A DNA stretch of 64,000 nt, from the NCBI RefSeq assembly GCF_016863035.1, contig NZ_BOOC01000029.1, positions 1 through 64,000 on the forward strand. The letters are read 5' to 3'. A model generated the notes under the pieces. The model worked only from the letters and a program-made list of their open reading frames with translations. It searched no databases and was not told the DNA's origin. The stretch comes from Microbispora corallina. GTDB lineage: Bacteria; Actinomycetota; Actinomycetes; Streptosporangiales; Streptosporangiaceae. Positions 23,100-31,369 of this stretch are shown piece by piece. Position numbers and translations under genes: made by a program. Within the stretch, counting starts at the first letter, position 1. Each line of letters begins with the position of its first letter.

Positions 23100-24796
23100 G
23101 CGCCGTCGTGCCGCCCGCCGTCCGGGCCGCGGTGAGGCGGGCGCTGCTGCGCGAGCCGCGCCGGCTGGCGCGCCTGGCGGGCTGGTCGCTGGCGGAGGCG
23201 GCCCCGGCGTTCGCGGGCGGCCACGCGGTGGCGCGGGCGGTGGACGACGGGTTCGCGGCGGGCCGCCCGCTCACCGGGCTCGCCTGGCTGGCCGTGCTGG
23301 GCGGGGCCTGGGCGGTGGCGGCCGTGGGCGCCCGCCGGGTCCTGCTGGAGATCGCCGGGATCGTCGAGCCGTTCCGCGACGACCTGGTGGAGGGCGTGGT
23401 CGCCGGCGCGCTCCGGGCGGGACGGGGCGGCGACGCCGCGGCGGTGGCCCGCATGAACCACCAGGTGGAGCTGGCCAGGGACTCCTTCGGCGCGGTGGTC
23501 ACCGTGGTCCGCTCGTTCGCGTTCACCCTGGTCAGCGTGGCGCTGGGGATCGCCACGCTGTCCCCGGCCGTGCTGCCGCTCGTGCTGCCCCCGGTGCTCG
23601 CGGGACTCGGCCTGTTCCTGGCGTCCCTGCCCGCCCTGGCGCGGCGGCAGCGGGCGTTCATCGTGGCCGACGAGCGGACCACCGCGGCGGTCGCGGCCAT
23701 GGCCGGCGGCCTGCGGGACGTGACGGCCTGCGGCGGCGAGACGCGCGTGGCCCAGAGCGTGGGCCGGGAGGTCGCCCGGCAGGCGCGGGCCGCCCGGTCG
23801 CTGGCCGCCGTGACCGCGACCCGGACGCTCTCGCTCGCCGTCGGCGGCCTGCTGCCCGTCCTGCTCCTGCTCGCGGGCGCGCCCTGGCTGCTCGACCGGG
23901 GCCTGACGGCGGGCGTCGTCCTCGGCGCGCTCACCTACGTCACGCAGTCGCTCACGCCCGCGCTCGGCGGGCTCATCCAGGGGCTGGGCGTGAGCGGGGT
24001 CCGGCTCGTGGTGACGCTGGAGCGCGTCCTGGGCGCGGCCGGGCCGCCGGTCCGCCACGGGGAGACCGCGCCCGACGGGGTCCGCCTGGAGCTCCAGGGG
24101 GTGACGTTCGCGTACGGGCCGGCGGCCGAGCCGGTGATCGACGGCCTCGACCTGGTCGTGCCCGAGGGCGACCACCTGGCCGTGGTCGGCCCCAGCGGCA
24201 TCGGGAAGTCCACCCTGGCCGCCCTGGTCGCGGGCCTGCTCCGGCCGTCGGCGGGCGCGGTGCTGGTGGGCGGCGTCCCGGCCGCCGAGGTCCGGCCCGA
24301 CGCCCGGGCCCTGATCCCGCAGGAGGCGTACGTGTTCCACGGCACGCTGCGCGACAACCTCACGCATCTCGCGCCCGGGGCGCCGTCCGGGGCGGTCGAG
24401 GAGGCGGTGGCGCTGTTCGGCCTCGACGGGCTGGCCCGGCGGTGCGGCGGTCTCGACGCCGACGTCGACCCGGCCGGGCTGTCCACCGGCGAGCGGCAGC
24501 TCGTCGCGCTGGCGCGGACGTACCTGTCCCCGGCCCGCCTGACCGTGCTCGACGAGGCGACCTGTCACCTGGACCCGGCCGCCGAGGCGCGGGCGGAGGC
24601 CGCCTTCGCCGCCAGGGGCGGCACGCTCGTCGTGATCGCGCACCGGATCTCCTCGGCGCTGCGGGCCCGCCGGGTGCTCGTCATGGACGGCGCCCGGGTC
24701 CTGGCCGGGACGCACGAGGAGATGACCGAGGCGTCCCCGCTGTACGCCGACCTGGTCGGCCACTGGGAGTCCCGGGACCTCGGCCGCGTCTCCTGA
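23096..24796 (+). CDS. ABC half-exporter 2 of lanthipeptide cluster (RamA/RamB-like)
   Basis: A 566-residue ABC exporter subunit with about six membrane helices and an ATPase domain: Walker A VVGPSGIGKST near 365, signature LSTGERQ near 462, and Walker B LTVLDEAT near 484 with the catalytic Glu present. The H loop is VVIAHR. Together with the preceding gene, whose site is degenerate, it should form a heterodimer that secretes the SapB-like peptide. GTG 23096 overlaps the upstream stop (GTGA), so translation is coupled. It is convergent with the regulator gene, with 33 bp between stops. Confidence 0.9.
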   Translation: MSAVVPPAVRAAVRRALLREPRRLARLAGWSLAEAAPAFAGGHAVARAVDDGFAAGRPLTGLAWLAVLGGAWAVAAVGARRVLLEIAGIVEPFRDDLVEGVVAGALRAGRGGDAAAVARMNHQVELARDSFGAVVTVVRSFAFTLVSVALGIATLSPAVLPLVLPPVLAGLGLFLASLPALARRQRAFIVADERTTAAVAAMAGGLRDVTACGGETRVAQSVGREVARQARAARSLAAVTATRTLSLAVGGLLPVLLLLAGAPWLLDRGLTAGVVLGALTYVTQSLTPALGGLIQGLGVSGVRLVVTLERVLGAAGPPVRHGETAPDGVRLELQGVTFAYGPAAEPVIDGLDLVVPEGDHLAVVGPSGIGKSTLAALVAGLLRPSAGAVLVGGVPAAEVRPDARALIPQEAYVFHGTLRDNLTHLAPGAPSGAVEEAVALFGLDGLARRCGGLDADVDPAGLSTGERQLVALARTYLSPARLTVLDEATCHLDPAAEARAEAAFAARGGTLVVIAHRISSALRARRVLVMDGARVLAGTHEEMTEASPLYADLVGHWESRDLGRVS

Positions 24797-24829
24797 ACCG
24801 GTCTCCCGGACGCCGGGCGCCCGGGACGG

Positions 24830-25486
24830 TCAGCGGCGGGCGCGGTAGCGCAGGACGCCGAGGTCGCGGCCGGCGGCGGGCCACAGCCAGCCCGACTCCG
24901 AGGCGATCTGGATGGCCTCGACGCGCGAGCGGGCGCCCACCTTGCTGAGAATGCGCGACAGGTAGTTACGGACCGTTCCACGCGACAGGCACAGCCGGTC
25001 CGCGATCTCACCCACGGTCGCGCCGGCGGCGGCCGTCTCCAGGACGTCGAGCTCGCGGGCGGTCAGCGGGTTGCTGTCGGCGTCGAGGGCGGCGACGGCC
25101 AGCTCGGGGTCGATGACCCGCTCCCCCCGCGCGACCCGGCGGATGCAGTCCACGAGGTGGCTCGGCAGGGCGTCCTTCACCACGAAGCCCCGCACGTTCG
25201 CGTCGAGCGCCCGCCGCAGGGCCATGGGGGTGCCGAGACCGGTGAGGATCACCGTCCTGCAGGCGGGTAATCGGCTGTGCAGCTCGGCGGCGGCGGTGAG
25301 GCCGTCCACGCCCGGCATGCCGATGTCGAGGAGCGCGACGTCGGGCCGCCGCAGGCAGGCCAGGCGGACGATGTCCTCTCCCTTGTCGGCCTCGGCGACG
25401 ACCTCCAGGTCGTCCTCGCTCGACAGCAGGGCGATCAGGGCCTTCCTGATCAGGTGCATGTCCTCGGCCAGCAGCAAACGGATCAC
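24830..25486 (-). CDS. NarL/RamR-like response regulator
   Basis: A 218-residue response regulator. The receiver domain has the acidic pair Glu8/Asp9, phospho-acceptor Asp54 in VALLDIGMPG, Thr in VILTGLG and Lys in FVVKDA. The C-terminal LuxR-type helix-turn-helix reads LTARELDVLETAAAGATVGE then LCLSRGTVRNYLSRIL. By position at the end of the lanthipeptide exporter genes it equals RamR. In S. coelicolor RamR lacks a kinase partner, while here the DesK-like kinase at 17385 lies in the same cluster. GTG 25486 has GGGGGA eight bases upstream; an ATG at 25528 would add 14 residues. Phylogenetically similar in layout to the regulator at 49113. Confidence 0.88.
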   Translation of the reverse strand: MIRLLLAEDMHLIRKALIALLSSEDDLEVVAEADKGEDIVRLACLRRPDVALLDIGMPGVDGLTAAAELHSRLPACRTVILTGLGTPMALRRALDANVRGFVVKDALPSHLVDCIRRVARGERVIDPELAVAALDADSNPLTARELDVLETAAAGATVGEIADRLCLSRGTVRNYLSRILSKVGARSRVEAIQIASESGWLWPAAGRDLGVLRYRARR

Positions 25487-25654
25487 TCTCGGTCCCCCTA
25501 CACGCCTGTCGAGCACGCACCCTGTCATGGCCGGCTCCAGTCACTATGAACGATTGGCGGGATCGCCGGGTGCTCCCTACCCCAACTGTCACTTTTAATC
25601 AGAAAACAACGTCAGAGAAACCTGATATAGCGAGAAATTGCGGCATTGACACAA

Positions 25655-25688
25655 GAACGCCCAGCTCCAGGTGCGGAGCCGGGCGTTC
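25655..25688 (-). terminator. Terminator hairpin after a secreted-protein gene
   Basis: GAACGCCC and GGGCGTTC arms at 25655-25662 and 25681-25688, extended by GCTCC/GGAGC inside, form a stem-loop 22 bp downstream of the stop of the minus-strand gene ending at 25711. It isolates this gene from the regulator gene. The flank toward the regulator (25530-25650) is A/T-rich and probably its promoter. Confidence 0.75.
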
Positions 25689-25710
25689 AAGGGTGGTGCC
25701 GGGGACACTC

Positions 25711-26634
25711 CTAGTGGCGGACGACCTTCACGTAGTCGTACGCCTCGGAGCCCTTCAGGCGGCTGGTGCCGTCGAACCTCACACCCCAGGTGCCGGACTT
25801 GAGCGCCCGGACCTTGGTGTAGAAGCTGCCGTCGGGGTCGCTCTCCGTCGTGCCGACGTACTTCCACTTGTGCGAGCCGCTGGGCAGGAAGTAGACGTCG
25901 ATGTCCTGCTGGCCGAGCCAGTGCCAGTCGTGCCAGTAGTCCCGGCTGTCCTGGCAGTAGTCGTCGCCACCGTGGACGCTGACGTAGCTGTCCCACTCGT
26001 AGTACCAGTCGCCGTAGCACTGGGCGACCTGCAGCTTGCCCTGGAGGGCGAGCTTGTGGCCCTTGCGCACCGGTTCCGGCGTGGCGTCGAAGCCCACGAT
26101 GCGGGTCGCCTTCGGGCCCTTCGGCCGCGGCGCCCACTCCTGGTGCTTCACGAAGAAGCCGCGCTCGGCGGAGAGCTGAGCGCCGTTCACGCCGACGGCC
26201 TCGACGTGAACCTTCCACAGACCGGTCTTGTGGCTCCAGGTGAACGTCCAGGACTTCGACGTGACGTCGTACTTCGCCTTGTCGTAGCCGGGACCGTCAC
26301 TCTTGGAGAACCAGTGCCCGTCGCCGTCGCCGCCGCCGTGGTGGTATTCCTTGGGCTCCCAGACGTCGATGGAGAGACTCTTGACGTCCTTGGTCCGCAC
26401 CGTGGCGGTGACCTCGACGGACCCATGCCGATTGACGACAACCGTGCTCGGGCTGACGTCGATCGACAGGATCTTGGGGTCGGGCAGGTAACCGTGCTTG
26501 GCGTCGTCCCCTGCGGTGGGGGTGGGCGTGGGCGACGGCGAAGGCGTGGCGTCGTCCGCATACGCGGGCGCGGCCACGAGCGCCATGGCGCCCATGGCGA
26601 CCGCTACCAGGCCGGTAGCGATTCGTTTCACCAT
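25711..26634 (-). CDS. Secreted Ig-like protein, paralogue A
   Basis: A 307-residue exported protein. Signal peptide MVKRIATGLVAVAMGAMALV with cleavage after AYA; then a PSPSPTPTPT linker. The mature part begins DPKILSIDVSPSTVVVNRHG and looks like two beta-sandwich (Ig-like) domains, the second starting near TRIVGFDATPEPVRKG and ending with GSFYTKVRALKSGTWGVRF. A middle stretch is unusually rich in Tyr, Trp, Asp and His (around YYEWDSYVSVHGGDDYCQD), with a pair of cysteines that could form a disulfide. Family function is unknown. Start ATG 26634 follows GGAGAGG. Paralogue B lies directly upstream in the same direction. Confidence 0.8.
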   Translation of the reverse strand: MVKRIATGLVAVAMGAMALVAAPAYADDATPSPSPTPTPTAGDDAKHGYLPDPKILSIDVSPSTVVVNRHGSVEVTATVRTKDVKSLSIDVWEPKEYHHGGGDGDGHWFSKSDGPGYDKAKYDVTSKSWTFTWSHKTGLWKVHVEAVGVNGAQLSAERGFFVKHQEWAPRPKGPKATRIVGFDATPEPVRKGHKLALQGKLQVAQCYGDWYYEWDSYVSVHGGDDYCQDSRDYWHDWHWLGQQDIDVYFLPSGSHKWKYVGTTESDPDGSFYTKVRALKSGTWGVRFDGTSRLKGSEAYDYVKVVRH

Positions 26635-26809
26635 GAGGTAATCCTCTCCCCGTGAATCGAGCGCGCCCCGGGGGTGGGGCACGCCTACGTCATAGACGCC
26701 CGAAGGGAGAGAAAAGTTGCGTCAACCTCCAAAATAAATATCACAATTCGGCAACTGTCGGCTTCTGTATTTTATCGGCATTTATGGCTTTATGGCCGAT
26801 TTGAGCAAT

Positions 26810-27733
26810 TTATACTCGTCTGCCCGCGCTGACCGCCCGGGCGTAGCGGGTGCTGCCGGCGTACTCGGCGCGCCACTGGCCGTCGCCCCGCCCGTGCGCG
26901 CGGGCGCTGAACCAGCCGTCCTTCCTGGTGACGGCCGTGTCCATCTGCCGCCAGTCGCCGGAGCCCGCGGGGCGGAAGCGGATCGCGACCCGCTGCCCGG
27001 CGTACGGCCGGTAGTCCACCCGCCCGAGGGGGTCGACCCGCATCAGAGTGCCGGTGACCCGCACCCCGTCGCCGTCCCGCGCGACCTTGACCCCGTCCAG
27101 CTCCGTGGCGCGCCGGAGGTAGAAGACGGTCCGCGCGGTCGTCTCGGCGCCGTCGGCGCCCCTGGCCGTGGCGGTGACGGTCCACGCGCCGCACGGGTAC
27201 CACCGCGACAGCGCCTTCTGCGGCAGGAAGCGCCAGGTCTCCCAGGCGCCGTCCCAGGCCGCCGTCCGCCGGACCACGCGGCCGGGGACGAGGGCGCCGC
27301 CCAGGATCGGCGGAAACCCGTCGAGGGCCGTCCGGGGGGCCTCGGCGCCGTACGGCGACGTCGGCACCACCGGTCCCGCGTCGCCCGACTGCGCCGCGTC
27401 GCTCCCGGCGTCGCCGGCCTCGCCGCCGTCCCCGTCGCCGTCGTCCCCGGGCTCACCGGGCTCGCCGGGCTCCCCGGGCTCGGACGGCTCACCCGGCTCC
27501 GTGGGCCTGGGCGAGCGCGCGCGGCCGGGTTCGACGACGACCGAGACCCGGTCGGCGTCGCGGGCAGAGACGTCGACGACCAGCCTGACCGAGCCTGTCG
27601 GCCCGACCACCGGGTCGACCGGCCGCACCGTGATCGAGCGGATCGCGGGCTCCGCGGCGGCCGCGGCCGGCGCCGGGGAGGCGGGCAGGCAGGCGGCCGG
27701 GACCGCCAACGCGGCAAGGGTGCGTCTCATCAT
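26810..27733 (-). CDS. Secreted Ig-like protein, paralogue B
   Basis: A 307-residue exported protein. Signal peptide MMRRTLAALAVPAACLPASP, then a domain beginning PAIRSITVRPVDPVVGPTGS that aligns with the same place in paralogue A, an acidic PGEPGEPGEPGDDGDGDGG linker, and a C-terminal domain (RVTGTLMRVDPLGRVDYRPY, DGWFSARAHGRGDGQWRAEY) equal to the second domain of paralogue A. The linker differs from A. Function is unknown; extracellular structural or surface protein is likely. The 175 bp between A and B are A/T-rich and probably hold the promoter of A. Confidence 0.75.
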   Translation of the reverse strand: MMRRTLAALAVPAACLPASPAPAAAAAEPAIRSITVRPVDPVVGPTGSVRLVVDVSARDADRVSVVVEPGRARSPRPTEPGEPSEPGEPGEPGEPGDDGDGDGGEAGDAGSDAAQSGDAGPVVPTSPYGAEAPRTALDGFPPILGGALVPGRVVRRTAAWDGAWETWRFLPQKALSRWYPCGAWTVTATARGADGAETTARTVFYLRRATELDGVKVARDGDGVRVTGTLMRVDPLGRVDYRPYAGQRVAIRFRPAGSGDWRQMDTAVTRKDGWFSARAHGRGDGQWRAEYAGSTRYARAVSAGRRV

Positions 27734-27821
27734 GCCCCGAGACCGTACGCACCGGGAGCCGGGAGCCCGGCCTCGACACACTCCCCGCAGGGCAATGGTT
27801 CGGCCAAGGTCCCGGGGGCCG

Positions 27822-29663
27822 TCAGGAGCCGGCGTACATCTCGTCGATCACGCCGGCGTACCTGGCGTGGATCACGCGGCGCTTCAGCTTGAGGCTCGGC
27901 GTCAGCTCCGCGCTCTCGGCCGTCCACTCGACCGGCAGCAGCCGCCACCTCTTCACCTGCTGGACGCGGGCCAGCTTGGCGTTGGCCGCCTCCACCGCCG
28001 CCTCGACCTCCTTGAGCACGTCCGGGTGCGTCGCCAGGTCGGCCAGCGACTCGAAGGCGACGCCCCGCGCCTGCGCCCACCCCGGCGCGACCTCGCCGTC
28101 GAGGGTGAGGATCGCGACCGGGTACGGCCGGCCGTCGCCGTACGCGAGAGCCTGGCCCACGAGCGGGTGCTCCTTCAGGTGGTTCTCGATGTTGGCCGGG
28201 GAGATGTTCTCGCCGCCGGCCGTGATCATGATCTCCTTCTTGCGGTCGACGATGCGGACGAAGCCGTCCTCGTCGACCGACCCCACGTCGCCGGTGTGCA
28301 GCCAGCCCTCGTCGTCCAGCAGCTCGGCCGTCGCCTCGGGGCGGTTCAGGTAGCCCCGCGTGTTCAGGGGGCTGCGGGTGAGGATCTCGCCGTCCCCGGC
28401 GATCCGCACCTCGACGCCCGGCTGGGCCCGGCCGACCGTGCCCAGCTTGAACGAGTCGGGCGTGTTGCAGGTGAAGGCGCCGGTCGTCTCCGTCATGCCG
28501 TACACGTCGATGACCTTGAGCCCGAGGCCGGCGAAGAACCGCTGGACCTCGGACGGCATGGGGGCGGCGGCGGTGGCGAGCCATCGGGCCCGGTCCAGGC
28601 CGACGAGCGAGCGGATGACCGACAGCAGCGCCGCGTCCGCCTGCTCGTAGGCGGCCCGGACCTGGTCGGTGACCGTGTGGCCGTGCTGGAGGCCCTCGAC
28701 GTACGCGAGCCCGGCGGCCATGGCGGCGCGCACCTTCTCCTGCTGCTCCTCGGGCTGGACGGCGAGCAGCGCCTGCAGCCGGGCGGCCATCTTCTCCCAC
28801 ACGCGGGGTACGCCGAAGAACATGACGGGCCTGACCTGGGCCAGCGTCGCGCCGAGGTTCGCGAGGTCGGTGCAGAAATGGACGTGGTTGACCTTGAACA
28901 GCGGCAGGTAGAGGCTCAGCACGCGCTCCGCGATGTGCGCGTAGGTGAGGTAGGAGATCTGAGTGCTCTGCGGGGGCAGGTCGATGACCCGCTGCGTCGA
29001 CTCCACCTCGAACAGCACGTTGGTGTGCGTGAGCGGCACGCCCTTGGGGTTCCCGGTGGTGCCCGAGGTGTAGAGGACGGTCAGGACGTCGTTAGGGGCG
29101 ACCGACCGCCAGCGCGCCTCGACGGCCCCCGGGTCCGCGGCGAGCGCGCGCGCCCCGAGGTCGAGGAAGTCCGTCCAGCTCAGGAACCGGTCGTCGCCCT
29201 CGGGTGCTCCGTCGAGCATGACGATCCGCTCCAGCGACGGAAGCTCGCCGAGCACCGGCTCCCAGCGCGCGAGCTCGGCGGGGCCGCCGATGACGGCGAC
29301 CCGGGCGGCGACGTCGTTCGCGACGAACGCGATCTGGTCGGGGGCGAAGGTCGCGTAGACCGAGCAGGGGACGGCGCCCGCGTGCACCGCGCCGAGGTCG
29401 GCGAGCACGTGCTCGCTGCGGTTGACCAGCATGAGGGCGACCGCGTCGCCGGGGCCGACGCCCAGCGCGGCGTACCCGGCCGCGATCCGGAGGACCTGCT
29501 CCCGCGCCTCGCCGTACGTGAGCGTCGTCCAGCCGTCCCCGGCGGGGTCGGAGTAGGCGGGGGCGTCCGGATGCTCGCCGGCGGCCCACCTCAACTGCTC
29601 GCACACGGTCCTGCCGGCGATCTCGCCTTCGATCGCGGCCCGCTCGTCAAGAACGCCGCCCAT
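27822..29663 (-). CDS. Long-chain acyl-CoA synthetase (AMP-forming)
   Basis: A 613-residue adenylate-forming enzyme that makes fatty acyl-CoA from fatty acid, ATP and CoA. The P-loop LYTSGTTGNPKGVPLTH lies near residue 195, VYGMTETTG near 405, the hinge DGFVRIVDRKKEIMITAGGE near 490, and NGENISPANIE-type residues with a final KLKRR Lys region. It is of the FadD15/long-chain type. ATG 29663 follows GGGAGG. It is divergent from the POT transporter gene; a palindrome in the gap may be its operator. It could supply acyl-CoA starters for the type III PKS, but this is only inference. Confidence 0.92.
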   Translation of the reverse strand: MGGVLDERAAIEGEIAGRTVCEQLRWAAGEHPDAPAYSDPAGDGWTTLTYGEAREQVLRIAAGYAALGVGPGDAVALMLVNRSEHVLADLGAVHAGAVPCSVYATFAPDQIAFVANDVAARVAVIGGPAELARWEPVLGELPSLERIVMLDGAPEGDDRFLSWTDFLDLGARALAADPGAVEARWRSVAPNDVLTVLYTSGTTGNPKGVPLTHTNVLFEVESTQRVIDLPPQSTQISYLTYAHIAERVLSLYLPLFKVNHVHFCTDLANLGATLAQVRPVMFFGVPRVWEKMAARLQALLAVQPEEQQEKVRAAMAAGLAYVEGLQHGHTVTDQVRAAYEQADAALLSVIRSLVGLDRARWLATAAAPMPSEVQRFFAGLGLKVIDVYGMTETTGAFTCNTPDSFKLGTVGRAQPGVEVRIAGDGEILTRSPLNTRGYLNRPEATAELLDDEGWLHTGDVGSVDEDGFVRIVDRKKEIMITAGGENISPANIENHLKEHPLVGQALAYGDGRPYPVAILTLDGEVAPGWAQARGVAFESLADLATHPDVLKEVEAAVEAANAKLARVQQVKRWRLLPVEWTAESAELTPSLKLKRRVIHARYAGVIDEMYAGS

Positions 29664-29750
29664 CGCGCCTCCCAATGGTGCCCAGTCGCACGATTGGGAT
29701 GCATCGCACCACACCTGATCACGACCGACAAGAGCCTGGAAGTGAGAAGT

Positions 29751-29762
29751 CCGACCGGTCGG
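29751..29762. promoter_or_regulatory. 12-bp palindrome between acyl-CoA synthetase and POT genes
   Basis: CCGACCGGTCGG is a perfect 12-bp palindrome, 88 bp upstream of the acyl-CoA synthetase start and 83 bp upstream of the transporter start. TetR-family regulators of fatty-acid genes often bind such sites. Nearby, CGGACAAAACGGACA (29782-29796) repeats a CGGACA unit. Confidence 0.4.
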
Positions 29763-29844
29763 TCCGTAAAGAACCCTTGAATCGGACAAAACGGACATTA
29801 AGCCAGGTAAGGTACAGGGAAATTATGTCATCGGGGGGAAGCGC

Positions 29845-31359
29845 ATGACATCGGGACTGTCCGAGCCGCCGGTGCGGGAGCGCGAGTTCTTCGGCCATCC
29901 GCGGGGACTGGCCACGCTGTTCGGCACCGAGATGTGGGAGCGGTTCAGCTACTACGGCATGCGCGCCATCCTCGTGCTGTACCTGTCGGCGCCCCAGGTG
30001 CGCGGCGGCATGGGCCTTTCCGAGACGACCGCCGTGGGCGTGTACGGCGTGTACATCGCCTCGGTCTACCTGCTCGCGCTGGCCGGCGGCTGGCTCGCCG
30101 ACCGCCTGTTCGGCCCGCGCAGGACCGTCCTGTACGGCGCGTCGGTCATCATGGCCGGCCACCTGAGCATGGCCGTCCCGGCGGGCGGGACCTTCGTCTG
30201 GCTCGGGCTCGTGCTGATCGCGCTCGGCAGCGGCATGCTCAAGCCCAACATCGCGGCGCTCGTGGGCGAGCTGTACCGCCACGGCGACGACGCCCGCCGG
30301 GACTCCGGCTACACGTTGTTCTACATGGGCATCAACCTCGGCGCCTTCGTCGGCATCATGGTGGTGCCCTGGCTCCAGACGGGCGGCCACTGGCACCTCG
30401 CGTTCGGCGCGGCGGCGGCGGGCATGGCCGTCGGGCTGACCCAGTACGTCCTCGGCCGCCGGCACCTCGGGGGCGCCGGCGAGGAGCCCGACCACCGGCT
30501 CACCCCGGAGGAGGAGCGGCGGTTCAAGCGGGTCGCGGGCTGGGGGCTGGGCGCCCTGGCCGCGGGCCTCGCCCTGTGGGCCCTCAGTGGCACGTTCACG
30601 GTCGACCGGTTCGCCCTGGCGCTCACGGTCGTCACGGCCGCCGTCCCGCTGGCGTACTTCGTGTTCCTGTTCAGGGGGTCGCACGAGATCACGCCTGAGG
30701 AGCGCACCCGCCTCGTCGCGTACGTCTGGCTGTTCCTGGCCGCCGCGCTCTTCTGGCTGATCTACGACCAGGCGGGCAGCGCGCTGCTGCTGTTCGCGAA
30801 GAAGAACACCGACCTCGACATCCTCGGCTACACGATCCCGCCAGGCTGGGTGGCCAACAGCAACTCGATCGCGATCGTCGTGCTCGCCCCGGTGTTCGCC
30901 GACCTGTTCCTCAAGGCGGGCGACCGGATCACCGCGCCGGTCAAGTTCGCCGTCGGGCTGGTGCTCGTGGGCCTGAGCTTCGTCGTCATGTCGATGGCCG
31001 CGTCGGTCGCCTCGGACGGCTCCCGGGTGTCGATCCTCTGGCTGCTGTCGGTCTACATGATCCAGACGATCGGCGAGCTGTTCCTCAGCCCGGCTGGGCT
31101 GTCGGTGACCAACAAGCTGTCGCCCCGGGCGTTCGAGAACCAGATGATGGGCGTGTGGTACCTCGCCATCGCCGTCGGCGACTCGGTCGGCGGCCAGGTC
31201 TACCGGCTGACGACCGTGGTGCCCATGCCGGTGTACTACCTCGCCCTCGCCCTCGCCGCCGTGGCCGGCGGCCTGCTGCTGCTGGCCTTCGCCCGCCGGG
31301 TCCACGCCCTGATGGCCGACCGGCCGGCCGCCCGTCTCGCCGGCGCCCCTCCCGCCTGA
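29845..31359 (+). CDS. POT-family proton-coupled oligopeptide transporter
   Basis: A 504-residue membrane transporter of the POT/PTR2 family (proton-driven di- and tripeptide uptake). The signature ExxER-like GTEMWERFSYYGMRAILVLYL lies near residue 25, GGWLADRLFGPRRT near 80 and FYMGINLGAF near 155. About 14 membrane helices are visible. ATG 29845 follows a GGGGGGA ribosome site. It is convergent with the MocR gene with ten bases between stops, so transcripts must run into each other. Confidence 0.92.
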   Translation: MTSGLSEPPVREREFFGHPRGLATLFGTEMWERFSYYGMRAILVLYLSAPQVRGGMGLSETTAVGVYGVYIASVYLLALAGGWLADRLFGPRRTVLYGASVIMAGHLSMAVPAGGTFVWLGLVLIALGSGMLKPNIAALVGELYRHGDDARRDSGYTLFYMGINLGAFVGIMVVPWLQTGGHWHLAFGAAAAGMAVGLTQYVLGRRHLGGAGEEPDHRLTPEEERRFKRVAGWGLGALAAGLALWALSGTFTVDRFALALTVVTAAVPLAYFVFLFRGSHEITPEERTRLVAYVWLFLAAALFWLIYDQAGSALLLFAKKNTDLDILGYTIPPGWVANSNSIAIVVLAPVFADLFLKAGDRITAPVKFAVGLVLVGLSFVVMSMAASVASDGSRVSILWLLSVYMIQTIGELFLSPAGLSVTNKLSPRAFENQMMGVWYLAIAVGDSVGGQVYRLTTVVPMPVYYLALALAAVAGGLLLLAFARRVHALMADRPAARLAGAPPA

Positions 31360-31369
31360 GTCCGCCCGG

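Noticed and set aside
24797-24829. Bidirectional terminator between exporter 2 and the regulator
   Set aside because: The stem (ACCGGTCTCCCGG against CCGGGACGGT) needs a bulge, and the gap is only 33 bp, so it is too weak to list as a feature.
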